Assembly (NCBI RefSeq): GCF_001921745.1 | Contig: NZ_MRYA01000004.1 | Coordinates: 62,001 to 126,000 of the forward strand | Direction: 5' to 3' | Source: Psychrobacter sp. Cmf 22.2 | Lineage (GTDB): Bacteria > Pseudomonadota > Gammaproteobacteria > Pseudomonadales > Moraxellaceae | DNA length: 64,000 bases | Shown here: positions 39,949-50,609 of the stretch, one piece after another | Layout of the letters: each line of letters starts with the position of its first letter | Position numbering within the stretch: the stretch's first letter is position 1 | The notes under the pieces: generated by a model | The model's input: the letters and a program-made list of their open reading frames with translations, nothing else | What the model was told of the DNA's origin: nothing | The model's database searches: none | Translations under genes and position numbers: made by a program

Positions 39949-40872
39949 ATGACTTCTCTGGTGAGCAAAACAGATGATAAAACAGAGCGCAAAGTAAACA
40001 AAGCGCCTCAATCGACTTCGAATGATAATAACGAAAAGTCGTCTACGCAAACAGTCGATGACGGTCACAGTCCTAAAGTTCAGCAGCTAATCGATAAACT
40101 GCCCGGCGAACATATTGAGGGTGGGGACAAACGCGCTATCATCTTTCGGATGGTAATGTCTGACCATTTATGTCCATTTGGACTAAAATCCCTAGATGCA
40201 CTTAAGCATGCCGGCTACGATATTGTCGATCGACATATTACCAACCAAGACCAAAACAGCTTGGTCAAAAATACCTTGGGTGTTGAAACCACACCGCAAA
40301 CCTTTATTGAAGGCAAGCGCGTTGGTGGTAATGAAGAGCTACAGGTATTCTTAGGTAACAGCGAAGCCACAAGTGATGATGATACTACTTATGCGCCCAT
40401 CATCGCGATATTCTCTGTCACCGCTTTAATGAGTTTGGCATTATGCTGGGCTCTATCAGTTAGTGTATTGTCCATGCAAGCTTTGATGTGGTTTGTCGCC
40501 TTATCTATGTGTGTGCTGGCCATCAAAAAACTTGAAGATTTAGAAAGCTTTACGACTGGATTCTTGGGCTATGATTTATTGGCAAGGCGGGTAGTGCGGT
40601 ATGGTTATGTATATCCGTTTTTAGAAGCTTTTGCAGGGATTGCCATGCTTGCCGATCAACCTTGGCTCAATCCTATAGCTGGTATAGTCGCACTTACGAT
40701 TGGGTTAATCGGTGGCGTCTCAGTGATAAAAGCGGTATATATTGATAAGCGAGAGCTAAAGTGTGCCTGCGTGGGCGGAGATAGTAATGTGCCATTAGGG
40801 GCTATCTCATTAACTGAAAACGTGATGATGGTAGGTATGGGTAGTTATATGCTTATTCGTGCTTTGCTTTAG
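39949..40872 (+). CDS. Glutaredoxin-like domain fused to MauE/DoxX-like membrane domain
   Basis: A 307-aa protein. Residues 1-60 are hydrophilic and probably disordered. Residues about 60-140 form a glutaredoxin-like fold with CPFGLKSLDALKHAGYD (one Cys in the usual CPxC place), the cis-proline TTPQTFIEGKRVGG and NEELQVFLG. The remainder has four or so membrane segments resembling MauE-type quinone/thiol redox proteins, with a CACVGG pair in the loop near residue 265. It might pass electrons between cytoplasmic thiols and the membrane. The ribosome-binding site is AAGGAG. Partners are unknown. Confidence 0.72.
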   Translation: MTSLVSKTDDKTERKVNKAPQSTSNDNNEKSSTQTVDDGHSPKVQQLIDKLPGEHIEGGDKRAIIFRMVMSDHLCPFGLKSLDALKHAGYDIVDRHITNQDQNSLVKNTLGVETTPQTFIEGKRVGGNEELQVFLGNSEATSDDDTTYAPIIAIFSVTALMSLALCWALSVSVLSMQALMWFVALSMCVLAIKKLEDLESFTTGFLGYDLLARRVVRYGYVYPFLEAFAGIAMLADQPWLNPIAGIVALTIGLIGGVSVIKAVYIDKRELKCACVGGDSNVPLGAISLTENVMMVGMGSYMLIRALL

Positions 40873-40886
40873 TAAATAGTTTCGGG

Positions 40887-40909
40887 GAGGGTGCGTTTTG
40901 CGTACCCTC
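40887..40909 (+). terminator. Hairpin after the glutaredoxin fusion gene
   Basis: A 9-bp stem with one wobble, GAGGGTGCG and CGTACCCTC, closes a TTTTG loop 15 nt after the stop codon. It lacks a T-run, so it may protect the 3' end or be a weak terminator. Confidence 0.5.
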
Positions 40910-41042
40910 TGATATTGGAAAACTATTAAGCTTCTATAACAGCCTGTCAAATACATAAGTACTTTTCTCGACATCAAGATGAAAAAACTGCTTCAGTAAA
41001 ACTTACAGCGGATGGGGATTATTAGCATCCCTGCTGAATTCT

Positions 41043-41585
41043 CTATGGTGGCATCTCTCCATGCGTCTTCACTTTACCTTTCTTACCATCAGGTTTAATC
41101 TCAATAGGTAACACCAGTCCTTTAGCGAAGTCATCAGACAGCACATAATCATAACTACTGGCAGCGATGTCAGGCGTAGTATGGATGATAAGCGTCATAT
41201 CCTTGTCATCAGTCAGCTCGTGAGAAGTATAGCTATCACTGATTTGATCGAGCACTTTTGACAGTGCTTCGTTACTTGCCATGCTCACGGTCAGGTTATG
41301 CTGGGCCGTGGCGTTATCTACATCGAAATACTCGGCGTAGTCGCGTACATTTTGACTATCGCGTGCAAATGGATAGTTGTAATCGGCGAGGTTAGCAGGC
41401 TCCTGACCGCTCGCTACCAAAGACCAGTCGATCGTTTTGTCTGGCGTTGATGAGTCTGAGGTTGAGACAGCTGGCTCGGTAGCTTTATCAGCGCTGTCAG
41501 TCGTATCAGCACTATTATCGCAGCCTGTTAGCGCCCACATACTAGCGGTAGCGATTATCATCATACTCATTAAACGCTGCGTCAT
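41043..41585 (-). CDS. Putative lipoprotein of unknown function
   Basis: A 180-aa secreted protein. ATG at 41585 is chosen over 41612 because AGAGGA precedes it by about 7 nt and the signal peptide then begins MTQRLMSMMIIATASMWALTGC, with lipobox LTGC. A Ser/Thr/Asp-rich linker follows, then a compact domain that includes LADYNYPFARDSQNVRDYAE and LTVSMASNEALSKVLDQISDS. I do not recognise the domain. It probably sits in the envelope, anchored by its lipid. No operon partner is evident. Confidence 0.68.
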   Translation of the reverse strand: MTQRLMSMMIIATASMWALTGCDNSADTTDSADKATEPAVSTSDSSTPDKTIDWSLVASGQEPANLADYNYPFARDSQNVRDYAEYFDVDNATAQHNLTVSMASNEALSKVLDQISDSYTSHELTDDKDMTLIIHTTPDIAASSYDYVLSDDFAKGLVLPIEIKPDGKKGKVKTHGEMPP

Positions 41586-41709
41586 CGACGTATCCTCTTT
41601 ATTATTGGTCATAAATTTTTATATAAGCGCTATTTTGCCAGCTTTCGCTGCGCTTCTCTAGCGAAATGCAGCAAACGAGCGATTGTTACAGAAATATCGG
41701 CAAGACAGG

Positions 41710-41855
41710 TATAGTTGGTTCGCTTTAAAACTGATACGGTGCTGCTGAGGTAAATTTTTTGCAGCCTCTGTCATGCTTGCGAACAGCACGCAAGAAAAAT
41801 TTACCCCAGTAGCACATCGCTATTAACGTATCAATTTTATTTCGAACTGACTATA
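41710..41855 (-). repeat. Palindromic intergenic repeat, copy E, with outer inverted ends
   Basis: The core runs 41739-41815. Its 21-nt arms pair with one wobble and one mismatch, the longest stem of the family. The core sequence is on the minus strand relative to copies A-D (GCAGCCTCTGTCATGC ...). Outer ends TATAGTTGGTTCG and CGAACTGACTATA (41710 and 41855) make a unit of 146 nt. It lies between two lipoprotein genes. Confidence 0.87.
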
Positions 41856-41874
41856 TGTTTTATGGACTAGACGC

Positions 41875-41903
41875 ATAAAAAAACAGCCATCTTTCGATGA
41901 CTG
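41875..41903 (-). terminator. Terminator of the MliC-like lipoprotein gene
   Basis: On the minus strand CAGTCATC-GAAA-GATGGCTG forms an 8-bp stem with one wobble and a GAAA tetraloop, then seven Ts. It lies about 75 nt past the stop codon. Confidence 0.87.
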
Positions 41904-41976
41904 CTCTCGGTTTGCTGTTTCTTATTTTGTTTTTATATCGTTCAAATGCGCAAGGTTAACGATTCAACCTTAACCA

Positions 41977-42417
41977 TTATCTACCGATCTGGCAGTTTAC
42001 TTGGTATTCTTTACCATCAGCCCATTTCATAGCTAAGATACCTTTATCGCCTTTCATATGCCATGCATAGACAACTTCTGGGTTTGACTCATTTACATAG
42101 CTTGCGGTATCACCTTCTACGCTGCCATTTAAGATAATTGGCTGTTCTGACCAGTTTACTTTAGGGAGTGTGGCAGTTAGCATCACTTGCTTTTTATTGA
42201 TAGATTGTTTGGCAAGAATTTGACTGTCATCAGTACAAGTATAAGGCGCTGGCGCCATGCGATCATAGGCTGCATCAGTTACGCTTTCTGAAGCAGGTGT
42301 AGTAGGACTTGGCGTTGTTGGAGTATTTGGTGCGGTAGGCGTTGGTGCGGTAGTCGCACAAGCGCTAAGTAAAGCAAGGGCAGGTAGGGCAGTGGCAATC
42401 TTAGTTAGGGTCTTCAT
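41977..42417 (-). CDS. MliC-like lipoprotein
   Basis: A 146-aa lipoprotein. ATG 42417 is preferred to 42435 because GGAGAG precedes it. The signal peptide ends in LSAC, followed by a Pro/Thr-rich linker (about residues 20-45). The C-terminal domain begins YTCTDDSQILAKQ and ends YQVNC. These paired cysteines and spacing resemble the MliC/PliC family of membrane-bound lysozyme inhibitors, which protect peptidoglycan from host or environmental lysozyme. The key Ser and Lys of classic MliC are not clearly aligned, so the call is tentative. Confidence 0.62.
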   Translation of the reverse strand: MKTLTKIATALPALALLSACATTAPTPTAPNTPTTPSPTTPASESVTDAAYDRMAPAPYTCTDDSQILAKQSINKKQVMLTATLPKVNWSEQPIILNGSVEGDTASYVNESNPEVVYAWHMKGDKGILAMKWADGKEYQVNCQIGR

Positions 42418-42628
42418 AATTCTCTCCAAAAACATCCAGTCATATCATTTATTTGTATTTAACAATGCGTTAAGCATATGACGCACATATTAGCGAAAAT
42501 AGAGACGATAGATTGTTAGAAATTGTTTGTTAGCTGTTATTCACGTTACGTAATCGCTGGCTAATGTAATTCATAATTTAGAGAACCTAAAAAACTCTAA
42601 ATTAAAGTGGCATATATTTTATCTGAAT

Positions 42629-42701
42629 GCGCGACTGATAGTGATTTTTGCAGCCTCTGTGTGCGTAAGCACGGCAAGCAAGAAAACTTTATCAGTCGCG
42701 C
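42629..42701 (-). repeat. Palindromic intergenic repeat, copy F
   Basis: Arms GCGCGACTGATA (42629-42640) and TATCAGTCGCGC (42690-42701) are perfect 12-bp complements. The core lies on the minus strand and includes a further hairpin GTGC/GCAC. The right flank ends in TTGATTATA, resembling the outer ends of copy D. It sits in the 456-nt gap between the MliC-like gene and ygiQ; the rest of that gap holds only a terminator. Confidence 0.85.
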
Positions 42702-42766
42702 TGCGACATTTTTAGAGTGAATTGATTATATCGATAATTATCAGGCTCAATAAACCAGTTTAAATA

Positions 42767-42804
42767 AAAAGCGCACATCGGCTTGGGAGCTGATGTACGC
42801 TTTT
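42767..42804 (-). terminator. Terminator of ygiQ
   Basis: A long stem pairs AAAAGCGCACATCGGC (42767-42782) with GCTGATGTACGCTTTT (42789-42804), with two non-Watson-Crick positions and a 6-nt loop. The minus strand continues into TTTTTATTT, 70 nt past the ygiQ stop. Confidence 0.9.
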
Positions 42805-42873
42805 ATTGTCTTACTTCTATAGACTGATAAGGTTTAGCCTATCATTTGTACTATTTAATACGACTTATTAACG

Positions 42874-45324
42874 CTACTTGGTTTTACGCGGCGGTAAACC
42901 AGTATGCTGCGTTTGGAAGTTACCTTTGCTCACTCGTTTTGTATTTTTCTTCGCTGACTTCTTTGCTGAAGTGTTGTTGGTTGAGCCATTGCTACGCTTC
43001 ACTGAGTCATTACCAAGGCGGCTGTTCTTTTTGCGCGCTGATTGATAGCTGTCTTGTGCGGCATCGCGACCTTCCAAACTGGCATTAAATGGCGGAATTA
43101 AGCAGCCACGGTTTTTACCAATCAAGTCACTACGTCCCATATCTTGTAATGCTTTACGCAACAGTACCCAGTTTTTCGGGTCATGGAAGCGCAAGAACGC
43201 TTTGTGCAATTTACGCTGCTTGCCAGACTTGACGATATCCATATCACCTTCACTACGGCTGATCTTATGTAGCGGGTCTTTATGCGTGTGGTACATGGTG
43301 GTTGCCGTCGCCATTGGACTTGGGTAAAACGCTTGTACTTGGTCAGCGCGGTAATCGTTGCGTTTAAGCCATAGCGCAAGATTCATCATGTCTTCATCTT
43401 TGGTGCCTGGATGTGCGGCAATAAAGTAAGGAATTAAATACTGCTCTTTGCCCGCTTCCTGACTGAACTGCTCAAACATCGCTTTAAATGCGTCATAACT
43501 GCCCATACCAGGCTTCATCATCTTCGATAGCACGCCTTCTTCAGAATGCTCTGGTGCGATTTTGAGATACCCACCGACATGATGACTGACCAACTCTTTG
43601 ACATATTCAGGATCTTTTACTGCCAAGTCATAGCGCAAACCAGAAGCGATAAGAATCTTTTTGACGCCTTTGATATCACGGGCTTTACGGTATAGCTGAG
43701 TCAAATTACTGTGATCAGTAAGCAGGTTTTCACAGACATCAGGATAGACACAAGACGGCTTACGGCAATTTTTCTCAATGGTTTCATCTTTACAGTTTAG
43801 GCGATACATATTGGCAGTTGGACCACCAAGGTCAGATATCACCCCAGTAAAGTTTGGCGCAGTATCACGGATGGCTTCGACTTCACGTAAGATAGAGTCT
43901 TCTGAGCGGTTTTGGATGATACGTCCTTCGTGCTCAGTGATAGAGCAAAACGTACAACCACCAAAGCAGCCACGCATGATATTGACCGAAAACTTAATCA
44001 TGTCATAAGCAGGAATGCGCGCATCGCCATAGCTTGGATGCGGCAAGCGTGCATAGGGCAGATCAAACACATAATCCATCTCTTCAGTTGAGAGTGGAAT
44101 CGGTGGTGGATTGAGCCATACATCGATAGCAGTGTGCGAGTTGCCGCCGCCACTACCATGACGCTGCACCAGCGCACGAGCATTACCTGGATTGGTCTCT
44201 AAATGCAGGATACGGCTGGCGTGAGCATAAAGAACAGGATCAGACTTGACTTGCTCATAATCAGGTAGGCGAATGACAGTCTTTTCACGAGCAGGTAATT
44301 TAAGTTTATATTTACGCGCAGTCTTAGGCTTTTCTTTGACGTTGTCGAACCCTCGCAGCTGCACCACTTGAGTATCTTCATCGACTTGATCAGCGTTAAT
44401 AACTTTATTGGTAACTGGCTCTGCGACGAAGCCAGCATATTGGGCAGACATTCCTGTCATGGCTTGCCCAACTGGCGAATCGCTAGGCTTTTCTTGCTCG
44501 ATTTTACAGCTATCAACGTCTTCGGTCATCACATACGGATTGATAATGGGATCGACACGGCCGACGGTATCGACATCGTTGCTTGCCACTTCAGTCATAT
44601 CCGCTTGCCAATGGCGACGGCTAGGCGACAGCAAATAAGCTGTACCACGTAGCTTGCTCATTTGCTCAAACGTATAGCCTTTTGAGAGACCATGTACCAC
44701 ATCGACGATGGCCCGCTCAGCGTTACCATACAATAAAACGTCAGCGCGAGAGTCGAGGAGGATACTACGGCGCACCTTATCTGACCAATAGTCATAATGA
44801 GCAATACGGCGCAGACTGCCTTCAATACCACCTAAGATAATCGGCACATCAGGATAAGCTTCACGGCAGCGCTGACTATAGACAATAGCCGCGCGGTCAG
44901 GGCGTTTATTGGCGACGTTTCCTGGTGAGTAAGCGTCATCACTACGAATCTTGCGATCAGCGGTGTAGCGGTTAATCATGCTATCCATATTGCCCGCGGT
45001 GACGCCGTAAGCGTAGACGGGCTTGCCAAGCTCCATAAAAGCGTCTTTACTCTTCCAATCAGGCTGGGCAATGATACCGACACGAAAGCCTTGCGACTCT
45101 AATAGACGACCAATAATTGCCATGCCAAAGCTTGGATGATCGACATAAGCATCACCTGAGATGATAATGACATCACAAGCATCCCAACCGAGCGCATCCA
45201 TCTCAGCACGCGTCATCGGCAAGTAAGGAGCGGGCTCATAGCAGCTTGCCCAATGTTTATCATAGTCGTAAAGCGGTTTGACGCCTTGTTTAAAGGCGGT
45301 GCGGGCGATGGTATCGGCAGACAT
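42874..45324 (-). CDS. ygiQ: YgiQ-family radical SAM protein
   Basis: An 816-aa radical SAM protein of the YgiQ family, whose reaction is not settled. The N-terminal domain of about 350 residues includes [18 protein letters not shown] and [21 protein letters not shown]. The radical SAM core has the 4Fe-4S motif CFGGCTFC in [20 protein letters not shown]. More cysteines follow ([12 protein letters not shown]), suggesting a further metal site. The last 60 residues are Lys/Ser/Asn-rich and probably disordered. It is monocistronic with a strong terminator. Length is at the upper end for the family because of that tail. Confidence 0.9.
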   Translation of the reverse strand: MSADTIARTAFKQGVKPLYDYDKHWASCYEPAPYLPMTRAEMDALGWDACDVIIISGDAYVDHPSFGMAIIGRLLESQGFRVGIIAQPDWKSKDAFMELGKPVYAYGVTAGNMDSMINRYTADRKIRSDDAYSPGNVANKRPDRAAIVYSQRCREAYPDVPIILGGIEGSLRRIAHYDYWSDKVRRSILLDSRADVLLYGNAERAIVDVVHGLSKGYTFEQMSKLRGTAYLLSPSRRHWQADMTEVASNDVDTVGRVDPIINPYVMTEDVDSCKIEQEKPSDSPVGQAMTGMSAQYAGFVAEPVTNKVINADQVDEDTQVVQLRGFDNVKEKPKTARKYKLKLPAREKTVIRLPDYEQVKSDPVLYAHASRILHLETNPGNARALVQRHGSGGGNSHTAIDVWLNPPPIPLSTEEMDYVFDLPYARLPHPSYGDARIPAYDMIKFSVNIMRGCFGGCTFCSITEHEGRIIQNRSEDSILREVEAIRDTAPNFTGVISDLGGPTANMYRLNCKDETIEKNCRKPSCVYPDVCENLLTDHSNLTQLYRKARDIKGVKKILIASGLRYDLAVKDPEYVKELVSHHVGGYLKIAPEHSEEGVLSKMMKPGMGSYDAFKAMFEQFSQEAGKEQYLIPYFIAAHPGTKDEDMMNLALWLKRNDYRADQVQAFYPSPMATATTMYHTHKDPLHKISRSEGDMDIVKSGKQRKLHKAFLRFHDPKNWVLLRKALQDMGRSDLIGKNRGCLIPPFNASLEGRDAAQDSYQSARKKNSRLGNDSVKRSNGSTNNTSAKKSAKKNTKRVSKGNFQTQHTGLPPRKTK

Positions 45325-45550
45325 GGGCGGACCTATTAGCTAAGAGTTTGGCTGTAGAGCATAAAGAGGATTTAAAGGCAGACGGACAGGTTTTCTGTGC
45401 CTTTAAAAACCGCTCATTTTAACATGAATTACCCTCAGGTAGCGATAAGTTATTGATAGCGTGAGATAATATTCCAGTATTTACCATTTATAAGTGGTTA
45501 ATAACGATAAGTCCGCTAAATGTATCGACAATACAACAGCTTATCTGCAG

Positions 45551-46018
45551 CTAATCCAACAAAATTTTCGTCCCACTCTTCGTAAAGTTCATCACAAACT
45601 GGCTTTTAAAGTTGCGCACGTTGTTTTCATAAGTGAGCAAGCCTGTGGTGAATTGATGATAATCCTGCATGTTTTTGGCATTGACCATCAGCATAAAATC
45701 CGCATCGCCCGACACTTCATAGCAGCTCATGACTTGAGATTGTGCATGCATCAAGCGCTCAAACCGATGTTGCATAGATGTATTAGAGCGCGCCATCTCT
45801 ATCATTACTACTGCGGTAAGCCCGTAACCGACTTTATTGGGATCGACGATAGCGACTTGTTTGGTAATGACACCATTATTGGTGAGTGATTGAATACGTC
45901 GCTGGGCCGTAGCGATAGACACATGAACGCGTTCTGCGATTGTTTTTAATGGCAGCGTTGCATCATCTTGTAATAAATTCAAAATGGCTTTATCAATATC
46001 ATCTAAAGTTTCGCTCAT
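45551..46018 (-). CDS. Lrp/AsnC family transcriptional regulator
   Basis: A 155-aa DNA-binding protein. The N-terminal helix-turn-helix is LKTIAERVHVSIATAQRRIQSL after LDDIDKAILNLLQDDA. The C-terminal RAM effector domain includes GYGLTAVVMIEMARS and EVSGDADFMLMVNAKNMQDY. It is divergent from an EamA transporter gene across about 200 nt, which suggests it controls that transporter in response to an amino acid, as many Lrp-type proteins do. The regulatory target is an inference from position. Confidence 0.9.
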   Translation of the reverse strand: MSETLDDIDKAILNLLQDDATLPLKTIAERVHVSIATAQRRIQSLTNNGVITKQVAIVDPNKVGYGLTAVVMIEMARSNTSMQHRFERLMHAQSQVMSCYEVSGDADFMLMVNAKNMQDYHQFTTGLLTYENNVRNFKSQFVMNFTKSGTKILLD

Positions 46019-46221
46019 TTATAGAATCCTATAGTAATTATTATCACTATAAACTAATTATTGATAGATAATTTATTTTATTACCGTACTTATGATAAAA
46101 AAATTCAAAATGATATCCATATAGAGATAATATCTCTTTACATCTTAGTAGAATAAACCATATCAATAAAGCTTGTTCCATACAAAATAAAAGCTAATTT
46201 CTCTAACGTTTATTCAAACTT

Positions 46222-47256
46222 ATGGTGCTGTTTATGACTATCTCAACGCTATCGACTGTCTTTGTTAATACATTCGCAACTACTGTTGCGCGCATGCCGT
46301 TACCTGCAATGTGGACAGTGGGCAGCGTACAGCAACGTACATTAATAATGGGCGTAGCACTGGCTGTATTATCAAATCTTTTATTCGGTGTGCTTTATGC
46401 GTACAGCAGTTTTTTGGCACCGTTATCAGGTACGCAAGTATTTATCTGGCGGATGTTAGCGATGTGGACGGCTTTGGTAGGGTATCTCATGGTTAGCGGC
46501 CGTTTGGGGAGGCATGTTGAAAAGTTAAAAAGCTTGCGCTCTGTTAAACAATGGGCATGGTTGCTATTGCCGACACCAATATTTCTTAGTCAATTTTGGC
46601 TGTTTATGTGGGCACCAGTCAACGGTCAAGGCGTCCAAACCGCGATGGGGTATTTTTTATTTCCCCTCATGATGGTGGTGTTCGGTTGCGTTTTGTTTGG
46701 CGAAAAATTAAGCCGCTTACAATGGTTGGCTGTTGCTTTTGCTGCCTTAGGTGTGGGCAGTGAAATTGTGCGCACCCAAAGCGTGTCTTGGGCGACCTTG
46801 TGGGTTTGTGGTACGTATCCGCTGTACTATATCATTCGCCGTCTGCAAGGTATTGGCGCAATCACTGGATTATTGGTTGACTTGACTCTCTTTGCACCAT
46901 TTGCAATGGCTTACTTATTCTTCGTTGCACCGACCAGTTTGATGCTCGTTAGCGGTTCTGGGTTTTTTATTATGATGCTTATAGGATTAGGCGTACTTAG
47001 CGTGTTGGCAATGAAAACCAACGTCGATGCTAGCCAAATGCTACCAGTCAATGTCTATGGCATGATGAGTTATATCGAGCCTGCGCTATTATTTATCTTA
47101 GCTATCACGGTACTTGGCAACCCATTTGAGTCAGCGATGATATACAGCTACGGATTGATTTGGTTAGGGATAGGGTTTTTGATTATTCATGGCGTCCGTC
47201 AGTTACGTAAGGCAAATCGAGAAACAAAAGTAACGCTAACCACTAAAACCGCCTAA
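46222..47256 (+). CDS. EamA/RarD-family drug/metabolite transporter
   Basis: A membrane protein of 344 aa (340 if the ATG at 46234 is used) with about ten hydrophobic segments in two EamA halves. The first half starts MGVALAVLSNLLFGVLYAYSSF, with RMLAMWTALVGYLMVSGRLG as in RarD-like proteins. The second contains YIEPALLFILAITVLGNP, the usual closing motif. Such proteins export amino acids or other small metabolites. The divergent Lrp-type regulator gene suggests amino-acid export. It ends close to a bidirectional terminator. Confidence 0.85.
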   Translation: MVLFMTISTLSTVFVNTFATTVARMPLPAMWTVGSVQQRTLIMGVALAVLSNLLFGVLYAYSSFLAPLSGTQVFIWRMLAMWTALVGYLMVSGRLGRHVEKLKSLRSVKQWAWLLLPTPIFLSQFWLFMWAPVNGQGVQTAMGYFLFPLMMVVFGCVLFGEKLSRLQWLAVAFAALGVGSEIVRTQSVSWATLWVCGTYPLYYIIRRLQGIGAITGLLVDLTLFAPFAMAYLFFVAPTSLMLVSGSGFFIMMLIGLGVLSVLAMKTNVDASQMLPVNVYGMMSYIEPALLFILAITVLGNPFESAMIYSYGLIWLGIGFLIIHGVRQLRKANRETKVTLTTKTA

Positions 47257-47311
47257 ATAGTTGTCAGTATAAGTAGATTGCTTTTGTGAAATTATATTTA
47301 TACCTAGAACG

Positions 47312-47353
47312 AAAAAAGGACAACACAGCTTAAAGTTGAATCGTCCTTTTTTT
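47312..47353. terminator. Bidirectional terminator between EamA gene and smpB
   Basis: AAAAAAGGAC (47312-47321) pairs with GTCCTTTTTT (47343-47352) around a 21-nt loop. Homopolymer flanks on both sides suit both convergent genes. Confidence 0.88.
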
Positions 47354-47389
47354 GAAGGCTAATACCGTAAAGTAAATTTAGTTAGGGTA

Positions 47390-47866
47390 TTAATCCAAAT
47401 GCTGTTTAAAGCCGCGCTGCTTATCACGTTCCCAATCACGGTCTTTTAAGGTTTTGCGTTTATCGTGTTGCTTTTTACCAACGGCAAGGGCGATCTGGCA
47501 TTTCACCATAGAGCGCTTCCAGTAGCATGATAACGGCACGCAAGCATAGCCTTTTTGATTGACCGCGCCGTAGAGTTTATCAATCTCACGGCGATTGAGC
47601 AGCAGCTTACGCGTACGGATACTATCAGGGCTGACATGCGTTGAGCTTGATAATAGTGGCTGAATATGTGCCCCAAACAAGAACGCTTCACCGTTACGAA
47701 AAGTGATATAAGCTTCGGTAATGGACATTTTACCAGCGCGGATGGCTTTGACTTCCCAGCCTTGTAAGGACAATCCTGCCTCGAACGTCTCTTCTATGAA
47801 ATACTCGTGACGCGCTTTTTTGTTTGAGCAAATCTGACTGTCAGGTTTTCTTGATTTTTTTGACAT
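47390..47866 (-). CDS. smpB: SsrA-binding protein SmpB
   Basis: A 158-aa partner of tmRNA in rescue of stalled ribosomes. ATG 47866 is chosen because GGAGA precedes it, and the product begins [12 protein letters not shown]. Conserved features are [55 protein letters not shown] and the basic C-terminal tail [21 protein letters not shown]. No tmRNA gene lies in the window. It converges with the EamA transporter. Confidence 0.96.
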   Translation of the reverse strand: MSKKSRKPDSQICSNKKARHEYFIEETFEAGLSLQGWEVKAIRAGKMSITEAYITFRNGEAFLFGAHIQPLLSSSTHVSPDSIRTRKLLLNRREIDKLYGAVNQKGYACVPLSCYWKRSMVKCQIALAVGKKQHDKRKTLKDRDWERDKQRGFKQHLD

Positions 47867-48135
47867 AAATTCTCCATAAGGACTACAACACACCGTGTCC
47901 TTGTCTAACTATTCCTCATCCTAACCCTAATACGGATTATATTTTTGTGATGCTAAGATGGATGAGTCGAACCGTCTATTGTAGCAAAGCTACTACTAAA
48001 AATGTTAGGGCAAATGTAGTCATGCGTGATCGCTGTTTAGTGCATTTAGATTAAAAATTATACTAAGTACTGACCATAGATAAGTATTATGTTTAACCAA
48101 AATTTGTTAGCATAAGCGCTACTATTAACCAATAA

Positions 48136-48738
<603 letters not shown>

Positions 48739-48755
48739 CCCTACTTATTTAATAG

Positions 48756-49013
<258 letters not shown>

Positions 49014-49040
49014 TGCGTTGTAGATTATGCTATTGATAAA

Positions 49041-49175
49041 TACTCAGCTCAAAATAAAATCGTTACGTTAATAGTTGTATGCGACTGGTATAAATTTCCC
49101 TTGCTTGCTGCTATCACAGAGGCTACGAAAAATTCATCCCAGTCGCACTTTACCTATTTTAAATTGAGTTCACTA
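49041..49175 (+). repeat. Palindromic intergenic repeat, copy G
   Basis: The core is 49080-49147 with perfect 9-bp arms TGCGACTGG/CCAGTCGCA, then a short A/T stem. The interior is the shortest of the family (CTTGCTTGCTG ... CACAGAGGCTAC). The flanks show imperfect outer inverted similarity, about TACTCAGCTCAAAATAAAAT against the right end. It lies between the ferredoxin and bioA genes. Confidence 0.83.
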
Positions 49176-49260
49176 TCTATATGGAAGTGCTAAAAACTAG
49201 GAATAATATGACGAATATGGACATTCAATCTGCCCCACGTTTGATGTTTAAGAGTGTGCT

Positions 49261-50562
49261 ATGACGAAACCTGCTACCAGCGATTTTGATCAAAACCACC
49301 TTTGGCATCCTTACGCCAGCCTACCGCCCACTTATCCCAATATCGTTATTGACCATGCAGAGGGTATCTACATCGTCACCGAAGATGGTACGCGCCTTAT
49401 CGATGGCATGTCGTCATGGTGGGCGAGCGTACATGGTTATAACCACCCCAAACTAAATACCGCTATCACAAAGCAGCTGGGCAAAATGGCGCATGTCATG
49501 TTTGGAGGCTTGACGCACAAGCCAGCAATCGATCTGGGTGAAAGACTACTAAACATTGTCCCCAAAGGACTTGATGCGATATTCTATGCTGATAGTGGCA
49601 GCATCGCTGTGGAGGTGGCGCTAAAAATGGCGCTGCAATACCAAATCGCGGTTGGACGTACTGATAAAAACCAATTTGCCTCGACCTATTCAGGCTACTA
49701 TGGCGATACTTGGCATGCCATGAGTATTTGCGATCCGGTCAATGGCATGCACAGCTTATATGGCACGCAATTGCCGACGCAGCATTTTGTTTCTGCGCCG
49801 CCTATGGGGTTTGAGCATAAGTTAACGCAAGACGTGCGCGATGAATTAACCCAGTTCTTTGCTAACAATAGCGATAAGCTTGCCGGATTTATTATTGAAC
49901 CGATTATTCAAGGCGCAGGCGGTATGCGCTTTTATAGTCCTGAATACCTGCAACTGTTACGTAAGCTATGTGATGAGTATGACGTGTTGTTAATCGCTGA
50001 TGAGATTGCCACAGGCTTTGGACGCAGCGGTAAGCTGTTTGCGTGTGAACATGCAAATATCTGTCCTGATATTATGACCATTGGTAAGGCGCTAACGGGT
50101 GGTTATATGACATTTGCTGCCACCTTATGTACACGACAAATCGCGGATACTATTCATCATAGCGATTATCCAGCGCTGATGCATGGGCCGACCTTTATGG
50201 GTAACCCGCTGGCATGCGCGGTTGCCTGTGCGTCGATTGATTTAATCATGTCTTATGATATCGAGGCGCGTACGGCAAATATGCAAGCTGTGATGCAGCA
50301 GCAGCTTGCGCCTGCTATGGCTTTAGATGGTGTGAAAGAGGTAAGGTGTTTGGGGGCAGTTGCCGTAATCGAGCTAGAGATGGCCGTTGATATGCCAATT
50401 TTTCAAGCGTTGTTGATCGACAATGGTATTTGGGTCAGACCTTTTGGAAAATTGATTTATATTATGCCACCTTACGTGATGACAGATAATGAGCTTAACA
50501 CATTGTGCCAAGCGTTGTTAAAGGTAGTGACAAACTATCTTCAAACCATGCAACTGGCTTAG
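49261..50562 (+). CDS. bioA: Adenosylmethionine-8-amino-7-oxononanoate aminotransferase
   Basis: PLP enzyme of 433 aa for the third step of biotin synthesis (KAPA to DAPA), using S-adenosylmethionine as amino donor. The N-terminus has HLWHPYASLP, DGMSSWWASVHGYNHP and MFGGLTHKPA, typical of BioA. LLIADEIATGFGRSGKLFACEHA holds the PLP-contacting Asp, and IMTIGKALTGGY carries the Schiff-base lysine. GPTFMGNPLACAVA is also present. bioD follows 47 nt downstream. bioB, bioF, bioC and bioH are not in this window. Confidence 0.96.
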   Translation: MTKPATSDFDQNHLWHPYASLPPTYPNIVIDHAEGIYIVTEDGTRLIDGMSSWWASVHGYNHPKLNTAITKQLGKMAHVMFGGLTHKPAIDLGERLLNIVPKGLDAIFYADSGSIAVEVALKMALQYQIAVGRTDKNQFASTYSGYYGDTWHAMSICDPVNGMHSLYGTQLPTQHFVSAPPMGFEHKLTQDVRDELTQFFANNSDKLAGFIIEPIIQGAGGMRFYSPEYLQLLRKLCDEYDVLLIADEIATGFGRSGKLFACEHANICPDIMTIGKALTGGYMTFAATLCTRQIADTIHHSDYPALMHGPTFMGNPLACAVACASIDLIMSYDIEARTANMQAVMQQQLAPAMALDGVKEVRCLGAVAVIELEMAVDMPIFQALLIDNGIWVRPFGKLIYIMPPYVMTDNELNTLCQALLKVVTNYLQTMQLA

Positions 50563-50609
50563 TAAAAATTGAGAATACGTAAAAACCCAGTTTCTTATTA
50601 AGGTAAATA

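Noticed and set aside
40940..41040. GGGAT/ATCCC dyad beyond the glutaredoxin fusion gene as a terminator
   Set aside because: Short stem without a T-run on either strand; not reported as a terminator.
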